Assembly (NCBI GenBank): GCA_020086605.1
Contig: JACBWW010000004.1
Span: forward strand, 42,633,770-42,697,769
Length of the DNA: 64,000 bases
Source: Lanius collurio
Lineage: Eukaryota > Chordata > Aves > Passeriformes > Laniidae
Reading direction: 5' to 3'
The notes below the pieces were generated by a model. That model saw only the letters and a list, made by a program, of their open reading frames with translations, was not told the DNA's origin and made no database searches. Positions 1 through 12,400 of this stretch are shown piece after piece; within the stretch, counting starts at the first letter, position 1; each line of letters begins with the position of its first letter. The position numbers were made by a program, and so were the translations under genes.

Positions 1-342
1 GAGCAGCTTTATTATGCCCCAGGCAGATTTGCAGTGCTTTTCTGATGCTTCTCTTTGAGCAAGGAAGGAATAAAAAGCAAAAAGCACATGATAGATTAAG
101 GCTAAACCTTCTCCTCAGCACACTGGTCTGTGTGCCAGCTAGATGAGAGGGTGGGGAAAGGGTGAACTGTGCTGCTTTGGCAAGGGCATGGTATAATGTC
201 CTCTTTGTGTGTTGCTAGGGGGAGGGAAGAGTCCCTTCTCTGAAGAATGGCTCTTAGGGGAATACATTCCATGGGGTTGTTCAGTTTCTGTGCTGTTCTC
301 TCCTGTGTCTAGCTTAAGGCCCTGGAGGCATGTAAAACTTAC
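1..342 (-). other. Start of the next TRPM5 intron
   Basis: This stretch follows the strong gtaagt donor of coding exon 12. I see no exon or element in it. Confidence 0.75.
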
Positions 343-488
343 CTGGACCCCATCATGTGCAAAGAAAGACTTTGCATCTGCTTCTGTGGCCAGCTGAAGG
401 CATGTGGTTTTGCTCCAGTGCTGGTTTTTCCTCACCAACAAAGCAAATGCTCTCTCCTCACTGTTGTGGTAGCATTCACTAAACAATT
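343..488 (-). CDS. TRPM5: TRPM5 coding exon 12 (last one inside the window)
   Basis: Codons 604 (split) to 652, starting [20 protein letters not shown] and ending [16 protein letters not shown]. It matches mammalian [22 protein letters not shown](K/R)[22 protein letters not shown]. The acceptor is ttatggcag and the donor gtaagt. The next mammalian segment (AFLT(K/R)IWWGDM), just before the membrane domain, is not found in positions 1-342, so the following exon lies off the left edge. Confidence 0.96.
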
Positions 489-3400
489 CTGCCATAAGAA
501 GGAAACACAGACTAAAAATGTATCTCTTGGGTGATCCTCTTACACTTTGAAGGATGAGTTGTCATGCTGTCCTTGCTCTCCTGAACAGACTAAAGAAGAT
601 GAACAGCTCAGCTTTGTCTTTTAGACAACAAATCCTTCATTTTAAGACAGAGCTACTGGACATGAAATAGTATTAGTCTTGGTAGAGTGTTATGGTGTAG
701 TTGTTTCCTGAGAAACTGGTCCTGGAGCTTAGAAACTAGGATAAATTTAAACAGTCAAAAAAAAAAAAAAAAAATCAAGATATTTGCATTAGACAAGATC
801 TGACTTCTTGTGTCTGTTCCATTCTACTGATTCATTTGATTATCTCAGTACCTTTCCTAAGCCAGCCTACACCTTGTTACACTGTGAGGCTAGGTGAAAG
901 GATCAAGTGCACTTAAAATAAGATGATATACAGACATCTTTTCTAGTTGATATGGTATTTATCATTCTTAAAGAAAGTTTGCTTTACATAATCCAGGCCA
1001 GGAATTAAAACTGAGGATCTGATCTAATATTTATCAAAGCCAAGAGGCAGAAATTCTGTGTACTGGATTAGGTCCCATAATTCCATTGACTGAATTACTT
1101 GAGCCCTGTGAATATACGAGAACCTGATTTTTAATTTTTGTAGGTACTAACGACCGTGTGAGAAGAAGGGAAAATGTGATCCGTGTGTAAATAATGCAGC
1201 AACACCCGCATGAGGCTTTAGCTGCTTGATGAACTGTCTCCAAAGGGAGAGGAGCCTCTGCATTTGTTTCTGTGCAGGGCACATTTTAAAGCCCTCTCCT
1301 CACATCAGTGAAGGCATGGATTGAGCTGAAGTCAGATCAGCAGAGAAGCTTGTGTGCAGACATCTGTTTCTAAACCAAGCAAAGGGGAGAGGGTTCGGCA
1401 TTCCAGCATTGCGGATGCTGGGATCTGACTGCTGTAGGGAGGGGCAGCTCGTCTGCTGCGAAGCAGTCTGAGCCTCACTGCAGTTTGCTGTGCACTTGGC
1501 CCTCTTCTGGGTGAGGTAATCTCAAATTATTTTTAGTAGCAATGACAAAACTTAAAACTTGTTGCTCTAGTGGCCCTTACAGAGCAAGCTTGATATTGCA
1601 GGGAAAGAAGGCTGCTGTGAGCCTGGAAGTGTTTTGGTTATTCCATCTTCTACATCACTCTAACACACCTTGTACTAAGATCAGACAATTAAAATACCAA
1701 CAAGCAGCAGGAAAGTTTCCATGCATCCCAGGGGGCCAATCTTGGAACACTGATTTTTCCAAAATGAGTGGGTTTTAAATCTTTCTGCTGTATCTGAATG
1801 TTTGGGACTGCCTGTGCTGCAAGGCTGTTAAATTATTCATGACAGTTGACCTTTTACAACTGAAACAGTATTTTTTTCACTTGCTTGCCTTCCAATGGCA
1901 GTTCCTTCTTAAATTTTCAATGCCATTCAAAAAGTGCCATTACTTACCAACAGCGAGCTGCTCATACTTGGCCTCTTTCATTATACAGGCTGCTTTCGTC
2001 TCCGTCTCCAGGCGGGACATCTCTTTAAGGATCTTGCAGGCTGCCAGAGCTGAAGCTACACCCTCCTGACCCTGCAGAATTGAAAGGGGTGCTGCTGTCA
2101 CCCTCCACTGGAGGGCATTTCTGAACGGGGGAAGACTCCACTTATGCAACACGTCTAACAGCAACAACAAAAAGTTCATGCACATCTTCCCTTTTAAGAA
2201 AAATCTTTCCTCGAATACAGATTTGAAACTCCAAAATGCTGATCTAAATGATAGCTTTGATGATATTTGAGAACTAAAGCCACATACTGCGGATGCCCCA
2301 TCCCTGGCAGTGATCGAGGCCAGGCTGGATGGGGCACTGAGAAAACCTATCTGGTGAAGGGGGTGTCTCTGCCCATCGCAAGGGGTTAGAGCTCAGTGAT
2401 CTTTAGGGTCACTTCCAGCCCGAACTATTCTATGGTTCTTTATCAATAGTTCTTGTGACTTGTAAGGCTGGGGATTTCTGGATCCAGTCTCTTAGAGGTG
2501 CCTGATTTGGGGTCAAAGACTGGAAGGAGAATAATGTGCTGTGGAAATAGAGCAACACAGTCTCACCACGTCGAATACCTCCAGCACGGCTGTGCCGCGC
2601 CCCTGCACAGAGACGTGGGAGAAAGGAGGGGGCACAGCTGGCAGAGGCACAGCAGTGGCACGGAGCAGGGACGTGCCTTGTGGTCCCGGGGCTGCACAAG
2701 CACAGCCCTGCAAGGAGCTGATGTGTCCGCAGGCACACACCCCCCGCTCACAGATGGGGAGCCGTGCTGCGCCTCGTCCCTCCCCGGGGCTCCCCCCGGG
2801 CCAGATGCGCTCCTCTGGGCCTCGGGGATGGAGCCTGGGAGCTGGCTGTCTCTGTGGGGGCAGGGAGGCTCCCAGATGCAGGGCTGGGCTGTGAAACAGG
2901 AGCCGATTATGCCAGCTCGAAGCTCAGCCTTGGAGAGCGCTCCCTACGCGTCGGGCACGTAAGCTGAAGATGCTTCACTGCTCCGTCTTCCCTCCCGTCA
3001 CGCTCGGACCCAAACAATTGGCGATTGTAGGAGGCACAAAACCTGCGCCTGGGAGCTGGCAGGCATCGGGAGCAGCGAGGGGAGGGCAGGGAGCGGGGCT
3101 TCAGCCTGCGCTGATTTACACCTGCTCCTGCTCTCCCCCCGGCCCCCGCGGGCAGGAGCCACGCCGAGATGAAAGGCCCTGTAAATGCCACCTCTCGTGT
3201 TCTGGAAACAAACCTATCTCTCATCTGAGCTGCAAGGCTGAGCAAAAAAACCATCTCGTAAACTTGAAATATGCCAACACTTCACCTGAAGCAGCTGCAG
3301 CTCAGAGCTTACCATAGCCCAGAAATAGTTTGCCATCTTGTGCCGGTTTTGAAGTACTGCCCATACAAACAAATCCCTCCAAGGATTTTCGCTTTTCTGG

Positions 3401-6400
3401 TTCATGTCCAAGGGCCCAGGTAATCGCTTTGTGTTCGTTTTGTCCTGAAATATGGTTTGTAGAGTTTAAAACCTGATTTGCAGTCTCGTTCCATGCAAAT
3501 GACGTGATCTAAGCTGCTCTCAGCCTCGCCATTCGTTTTTCTTTGACTTCTTTTCTGTAGGACTAAGAGGTAATTAGCTCATTCTGTACTGAGTTAAAGG
3601 ATCCTTGTATCCCTGATATAACCCAATATGTGTGAGAACAATCCGGATGAAACAGTGACTCCATTGAAGCCAATGCTGAAGTTTTCATTGACTTTATTAA
3701 GGCTGGGGTTTCACCTCTGGTGTGTAATATCAGACAAGACAAACCTGTGATTAACTAATCTGAGCTTGCCTTCAGTTATATCAGACTCTGCTTGACTGCC
3801 ACAGAGGACACAGCTTCAGAGAAAAGGGAACAAAAGGCATTTTATTTCATCAGAAATAAATCTCGCCAAGGCCCTGTACAGGAAAAGAATAGAGTTCATC
3901 AATACCCCTTTTAAGTCTTTCCTTTGAGAAACCTTTCCCTCATGCAGGGAGCAGTTTAAGTAGAACACTGCTTATTCCTTTAACACCTGATAAAAGAATT
4001 GTCCAGAGGAAATGTAGCCACTTAGGTCAAATTCTGAATTTTAAGTATATTTAAAAAATGCCTTTATGTCTATTGTGGTGGTTAGAAGCAGCCAGAGTGG
4101 ATTTATTTTTAATTAAGCAGGTTTTTGTGAGAATATATTTTTAATAATTTAAATTACGTGATTCTGTTCAAATGTATTTTAATGGCACTTTTGGGGAATG
4201 TTGGGGGTGTTTCTTCAGGTTGTAGTGAGCTATTGAATCAAATAAATTGCCCTGAAAGCCTTGCAGGAGACAAAGATATCATAAAAATCTCCCCTGTCTT
4301 TGTAACCACTAGTTCCTAACTTGAAAAACAACACACATTTTGGCAGCAGTGACAGTGGTATCCCAGTACTGTGATGCTCTTTCTATTGCCAGCTATAATG
4401 GGATTCAGGCTCTGTTGGGAAGCAGCCATGGGAAGAAGCTTTAAAATGGAAGAAGCTGGTAGGCAGCAGGATTTGATATCTGAATTGGGCCTTATCTACA
4501 ACCCTGGTCTTTAGCTGACTTGCTGCCAAATGCCAGTAAAGTGAAGCGAGATTCTGGGGGCAAATTTTTATTTCTGGCAAATTTGTATGTCTGGAGTCTG
4601 CTTAGTGATTTCAGAGGTATTGTCTCAAGTTGTCTCTCCTTGTGAATGAAGACATCCTGAGTTGATTCAAACTTAACTTTTCATACTACTAATTAATTTA
4701 GCTAGGTTTTATCAAAGCAAAAATGATCTAAGGTCTTGAATAACATTTTTTTTAATTAGCTTATAATTTTAACAGTTTTAAGGGGGAGTTATAACTTGTA
4801 AAATACCAAAAGGCTCAATTGTTTAGCTTGTCTTAAACCAAACCTTAATGAAATTTCTTTATATGTCTTTGTTTTGAAACCTTGCACCCAAAATTTTTTC
4901 AATTCTTTTTCAAGAACTTTGGTATTTAGGAGTTCTAATGTTAAATGCACTGTCAAAATGCAAAAAAATGATGATGTATCCATTGCACCACTGTGGATTA
5001 CAAACATTCCATTCCCTCATCCCATACTGTCCTTGTCATATGTTGGCCAGTGTGCTTTCCAGGGCCACTTCACACAATTGTTCCTATTTCTTGCTATATG
5101 TTCTGCCACTCAATAACAAGACTATAATGATCTAAGGGCAAATATCAGATACCGCATATTATTGAATATCTGGTCTACTCAAAGTATAAATCTGAGAACA
5201 GTTTCATGTACAAAACTGATCATTTTCAGACCTGGGATTGAAAACATCCATTGCCTGCTTTTCCTTCTCTTAGAAAATCCTGCCTTTCAAGTACTTTCTG
5301 CTTGAAGTTCTATGTGACAAATGCAGACCACTATTTTTATGTCTAATTACTCCTTAGTAAATGTAAATCTTATTACTTCATATTTCCTTCATACATCTTT
5401 CACTGAATCTCTTTCCTGCCCCACACCAAAGGCTAGACCTAGTTAAAATTGTTCAGATTCTGAATTGGAGGGGAGCAGAACTACAATGCAAAGTTGTGAC
5501 TCACAGATTTCTTCTTCCCTCCATGCCTGACATCTTGATAGAAACCTTTGCATGCATCATGAAGAAAATCCTTGAGAACTCTAGAGACCTCACTGAGAGT
5601 GAAGAGGGGGCAGACCTCCTTCTGCTCGTTTTGCTGCTGACCAGTGAGCCCTGCCAAGGTCAGTTTGCTTTCTTCATGTTTCTTCAGGAGAAGTTCATAG
5701 AGGAGACATTTCTGAGAAATGGAACAGTAGAGTCTCTGCAGACGACTGTAGGTCAGGAATTCATTCATGTTTGCCCCATTGTCAATAAATAATTTTACAA
5801 ATTCTGGTTTGTCATTGACCAGAGCATCCATCATCACTTCCTCCAGGTCACAAGACTAGATTGATGAAAGGGGGAAAAAAAACCAAAACAAAGAATAAAA
5901 GGAAATTTTTGGAGGTAATCATGGATGGATGATGAGAGAGGCAAGATTTAACATGAGGACATGCACATTTTGTCTTCCACCAGTCAACAGTGAATACAAT
6001 GAGAAAGAGGTGGAACTCTCTTCATTTCCCTCTCACAAAATGTCTGTGCCAGCATCAATGTTAAAACACCAACACAAATTGCATGCTGTAAGACTTGATG
6101 TGAGGTACCCACCACACTGGTATCCACCATTCTTCATGCCACCTTCTAACAGTAATATCTGCCTGCTTCTTGTGCTTTATAAGCTTTGGTTTGTTTGTTC
6201 TAAAGGTCTGTACAGAAGGGAAGAAAGATTGTTGCTCTTCCACTGTCTTTAGCCATTATCTTATAGGGGACCGGAAAGAACAGCCTCAGGAAGCAAACTA
6301 CCCTGTCCAATCTCTCTGCAGAGTGTGCAGGTAGTGTTAAAAACTGAAGCTGCCTTTTGGGATGCTCCAGTGTCCTGTACACATTGGATTATACACTGAG

Positions 6401-9400
6401 TGTCCTGTAAGGCAAAAAAACTTGGTACCTTCCACTCCACGTCACCATTGAATATTTCGCTTTTAGCAATGTCGACTCTATTCCAGGCCACTGCCAGCTT
6501 CAGTTCATCCAGATATTCCTGAGCCTCCTGACTCTGGCTTTTGCAGGCTGGAAAAAAGTAGGAAATGCAAATAAAGTCAGTACTACAGGTTTATGTTTAA
6601 TTTAATGTTGTATTGGTTATTTGATTAGCAATGCAAGTTCTCCTTCACTTATCACAGATCTGTGGGTTACTTAATCAGGCAATGTTTTCCTAAATTAAGA
6701 AACATTAATGTTCAAAAATGTTCGTTTTTTCTGGATGAAGCTTCTATTAAAAGCATGACGTTTAAATGGCTGTTGGATGTTAAGAGGGACACTGGCCTGC
6801 AGAAAGCAAAGGACAGGACTGGCTGTTGGTTTTGCCTTGTGTCAATTAGCACATCAGGAACAGGATGTCTTTTTTCTCCCATGCTAAGTTTAAGCTAACA
6901 CAAACCATTAAGTTAACAGAAACTGAAAGAGGTGGCAGCACAAGTATTGTCTTCTTTCAGAAGATACAGGGGAGATTTCATATCAGAGAAATGGATTGTT
7001 TCTGAAACAAAGGTAATTTTGGTCTACTTGTGGGTTTTGTTTTCTTGGGGTTTTTTTTTATGGTTTGTAATTGGAATAATATAGTGCTCCAGAATCTTTG
7101 AGTTCTTCTATAGGCTCTGTTACTAAGAGAAGCAAGGAGTGTAATAAAGGAGGGACTAAAATAGTAATATAAAATAGCATGAGATTAAAAAGCAAACACT
7201 AGTTTAAAGGAAGTTTACAAGAGCTATGGTAACTGCCACAGTTAAATTGCCAATAAACAAACAAAAGAACAGAAATTAAATCCGATCCAACAGTCAACTG
7301 AACTTACACTGGAAAAAGAGGAAATATTTTTATGGCATAGAAGTCAAATAAGATGAACATTACAATGCATTTTTTACAATGCAATGTGCTTATTGCATCT
7401 TACCTTTTACTAAAGCTTTTAAAATGACTGTGTCTAGTTCTTCTGAACCATCTTGCTCAAAGTTGTGCAGAGTTAGAAGATGCTGGTGTGAGATAATGTT
7501 CTGAATCTATTTGGAGTGGAAACAAAAACTTTAGATATACATTAGTGCCCAAGAACCCAGTGGGAATCATCCATACAGTATTTCCCAAACACTCATGTTC
7601 TAATTGTAAAGCTGAGGTTTGGCAAGAAGGCAAATATTATTCGTTTCCCATACATAAATAACTCCTAAGGCAAGGTGGGAATTACTGCCTTTTCCAAAGT
7701 CATCTACCACGATAGGAAGAACAGAACTGGGATATCCTGAGAACCAGAATAATGCTTTAATTAAAAGATCCTTCCTTAGCTTACATTCTTATTTGACTCA
7801 AAGTCACATTATAGCCAGCATACCACTAGTTTCATTTTATCTCATCCTGCTTTGACATTTAAGTTTTGCTGTCTGAGTTGTTTATTTAAAAGCATAGTCT
7901 CTAACTCTTCTCTGAGCAAAAGTCCTCAAATATTGATATATACAGTACTCTTCTCTTTCCTTCTGCTTCTCTATTTATTGAGTTTTCTTTCTCGCAGTGC
8001 AGCTGCTCTGAGACTTTGTGAGCATGTGGCAATATTGCTTCTAGATGCCTTTCATCCCCTTTTGTTAGCGATCTGGCAAAGCTCTTCCTAATGGAGTTAG
8101 TATGTGGAGCTTTTAAAGCTGAGGATTATGGCAGGGAATGCAAAAAACGAGTAGTGGGCCAGGTCAGGTGGACTTGGTTGATCTCGGAGGCACCAAGTGC
8201 TCTTCAGTCTTCCCATAAGAACAATCTCAAAGTGACTTTTTGTTTCTAAAAGGCTTATGCAAATGTACCTCAAGACAAAGAGTAAAGAAGATCTGTGAAT
8301 CTGTTTTGTCCTTCTGTTTTAAGAACAATAATACTTAAAGAACAAGTAACTGACAATAGATAGGATGATTTCTAAACATGCTCCATTCTATTTACTTTAT
8401 TCATGCTTATCCACAACTAGGTTTCCATTTAACAGCTGTAGATCATGAATTAGGTCTCTTCTGCCACAGCTGCACAAGCTCCCCAGCTGTGGATATAAAT
8501 AATGCTTCATGTCCTACAGAAGGACTGTGGGGTTCCTGGGTGCTGGCTGTTACGTGAGGAAATAAGTGAGGAAGGACAGAGCCCTAAGTGTTCAGCTGAA
8601 TTACTGGGACAGCCAAGTAGTTTGCATGATCAAGTGACCACCAGATTTTTAATGCTAGAGAGGCACTCTATGACACAAGTCTCAAAGCACTGGAGTTCTT
8701 TGCCAAACCTGCACTGAAGGGGCTATCAAAGCTACGGGTGTTAGGAGAGAGCTTTGTGAACACAATGACTTATCAGACATCGAAGCTCACCGTCACTGTC
8801 CACTGGAGAATGTCCTTCCATGAGAAGCTCTCTGCAGGGAATTTCTCCTTAAATTGCTTTTCAACAGCTTCTGGCACGATGAGCTGTGGGTCATTCATGA
8901 ATGCAGCTAAGATGTCAGCTGTACCTCCAGACCCTGCTAAGATAAGCCAGGGAGCAGAATTTTCCAAACCGTTGCAAATTCTCTGTAGTATAAAATAGGA
9001 CATTTTTTAGAATTCAGAAGTGGAAAGAAAATGTTATACAAAAGAAGGACTTCTAGCAAACCAGGAATAAATGTGTACCTAAATCAGATTCACTATGGAA
9101 TCAATCCAGACTCCTCTAAGCTAATAGGATTTTTTGAATTCTGTAGCGGGTCATCCACGTTAGGCCTCTGACTATGCTTTTATTCATGACACATCTGCTG
9201 AGTATCTAAGCAACCTGATTTGGACAAACAATACATAAAATTTCTTTGACTCTGACTTTTTTTTTCCCTGAAGTCTCTGCTTCAGCATAGTCAAGTGCAA
9301 AAATAACTCTGTACAGAAATTATCAGCAGGATTTTTTTGTATAGGATTTTTTTTTCTGTCTGCTAAATCTGGCAATATATTCTGAAAAGAAGGAATTGGC

Positions 9401-12400
9401 CTGGGGGAATACAACACTGGGCTACAGGAAAGTAAAAAACACAGAATCATAGCAACTACAAGAGTCAAAGGCTACTAATTCTATTATTTGTGCAATTAGA
9501 ATGAGTCAGGCAGGTTGCTGAGAGAGGAAAGCAGAGGCCATGGCATCATAATTGCAACAATGTCTATTTGCTGCCAGTCTATTACTTCCTCTGGAGTTAT
9601 GCAAGACTGTTTGATTCAGTTGTGATGCAGGGTTTTTTTGTTCTTTAGTTTAGATACTGAGATTTTTTTTTTAAAACTGTTTGTAGTCTTTGGTGTGAAT
9701 TATCCATTTTAAGAAAGCCATTAAAAAAATAGATATTCTAAAAAAGTGGGGCCAGTTATCTATTCCCAGCACATGTCAGTTTAGAGCAACCCCAGCCTGT
9801 CACTCTTCCAATCACACTGTTCTGCAAGACTTTGAAAAGAGGATTTGTATGTCATAACATGGCATCTTTCTAAGCCAAAGATATAGGAAACACTTCAATA
9901 TTTAGCTTCTCTTGAAAGAAAAGTCCTGAGGTGACATTATCTTTGTTTAAACATTGAGATTTCTAATATGAGTGTGTGTTTTAGTCCAGTTGACAAAAGT
10001 TAGGACAAGATACAAGAAACTGAAACTAGAAAATATCTCCAGAAAGGAGATTATTCTGAAAGGGGTTACCAGCTGGCATGTCATGGTCTCATCACTTGCA
10101 AACTTTAAATTACATTTAAATTATGTCTCTCTAAAGGTATTCTAGACTGAGAGTATTATAAAAAAGAAAAGTAAAATAGACTAGAAATCAAAGAGTATCT
10201 CCTTGTTAACAGGTTCTTTAAGTTGTAGGACTACTCAGGAAAAAATCAAAATTGATCCTTCGCTGAAGAAGATTTGGGATTATTATCAGACAACACTCCA
10301 GTCTTCAATCCTACAATGTACTTTTGCTTAGTGGAACCAAGACACTCCCATTTTAAAAGGCATGTCCAGGAAACCTGGTCTTGTGCTTCCTCTGGGACAA
10401 ACAGTTGTGTCATTGTTGCTGAACAGCACTGAAAGGTTAATCTCTTTTTTTATGTGTGTGTTCTCAAGCAATAACACAGTACTTCTGTTTCCCTAAATCT
10501 GGAGCTGGCTTGCATGGGTTTGTTTTGGTTTTGGATTCTTTCTTCCTACTGGACAAGCTGGCAATGGAAGTATTAATGATCAGCTGGTGCCTATTCAAAA
10601 GGAAATACTTCTTCCAAACAAATATTGGCAAATTTAATATTAAAAGAACTCAGAACACATCTTATAGATGTAAATTTTTACTTTAATTAATATGCCAATG
10701 GATGTGTTTGTCATCCAGCTGAATTTTCCATTAATTACTTGGCACCAGTTAATTTCTTTTCCTAAAGTTGAAAACATCATCTTACCTCAAGTGTGCCTGG
10801 TCCTCCGTTTACCAGTAAGCAAAGGACAGGGATCTCGATGCTACCTGTTCCTGTGAAATAGATGGCTTAATTTAAAAAAAGTAACAGCTTTCACAAAAGT
10901 ATTGCTGTTTTGCTGACCCCTTGAAAATACTTCTCCTCTTATGTGCTGTTTTGATGTCTACATGAACCTGCAGAAGGCAGGCAGTTCCAGAAGGATGTGG
11001 CAAAGGAGAGAATAACACCGTGCCCCAGCAGAGTCCTGGCCCAGGATTCAGGACAAAAACACCTTTGCCTTGGACACTTTGTGTGATCCCTGGTAAGCAG
11101 TCCAGGCTGTTCTCACCTCAGCCCACCTCAGCTGCAAAATATGGATATTGGCACTTCTGTGTGTCATGCTGCTGCTGACTTTTAAAGTTTTTTGTGTGCT
11201 GCAAGGTTGTCAGGCTGGGGAGCAGTGGCGCTGCATTAGGGTGCAGCACGAGGCTGGTGGGTTTCCAGAGAGGCATCTCCCAGTATTGACAGTAAGACAC
11301 AGTTGGAGGTGAAAAGCTCTTCATTGGTCCTGTGTGTCATGCATGTACCTAATGTGCTGGAAGGGAGTTGGAGTGAAAGCCTCTCTGGACTCAGGCCCAG
11401 AGGGAAGCCAAAGCACAGGGGTTGAATGAAAACCTTTGGCTAAGTTGAGATACATGAAGTCACACCAAAGTAAAATAGAAATATAGATTTTTTAACTTTT
11501 AGTAGAAATACTTGCTAAGTGCCTTAAAAAGTGCCTTTAACACTAAAAAGCTGCAGCAGAGACCTTAAATACAGTTTTTACTGCAGCAGTGTTATCTTTT
11601 CACAGAATTTCTTTAGACAAAAGATAGATCTATACTGCTCACATTTTTTTGATAGAGTGTTTTCATAAACAATAAGAGCTGATCGAAACTGTATACACAG
11701 ATCTGTGTAATACCTATGTAATACTTGTGTAAGACTTACAACTGTTAGAATTAGACCAGGATAGGCTAAGAAAAGAAAACTAGAATTGTGTATTAATCTT
11801 ATTGGTTAATTAACAAATATAATCCATAATTCTGTAAGAAAAAATATCTAGAGTATATAGAAGAAGAAGAAGCAGCTGTTTTCTGCCTGCTGTTTGCTGT
11901 TGCTGCTTGGCTTTATCATGTAACCCCCTTGAACTCTGCCTTGAAGAAAGCTATGAGACTGGGAAATAAAGAACTTAGCTGAACAGCAGCCTCCTCTGCT
12001 CTCTTACTCTGGTCCAAGAAGGAAGAGTAACCCATCAAAAGCTCAACAGAGGGGAAACTGGAATCCAGGAGAAAAGCCTTATGAAAGGAGGGTTTAAGAA
12101 TACGAAGAGGCTGACCATCTAGACTGGGTAGGATGAGATGAGTCCAAAACAAGCTGAGAGGAACCATGTACTGTTTATTTCTCTGCTCAAACAGGTTAAA
12201 GCTTCATTCAGCACGAATACTAGGTGATTAAAAATAACACAGTCTGATACTTTTAAAAGAAATGCTAATGAAATATTTAAGGTGTCATGGCATCAGGGGA
12301 AGAAATGAGGCCAGGATCCCTGTCCTAAGCCATCCTCCCACAGGGGCCCACGTAATTTTGGGTGATTTTAACTGTAAATGCTGAACTCTGTAATCCAAAG

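Noticed and set aside
2498..3317. Overlapping open frames of 60-154 codons on both strands
   Set aside because: They follow from high GC content of an intronic block, and none resembles a known protein.
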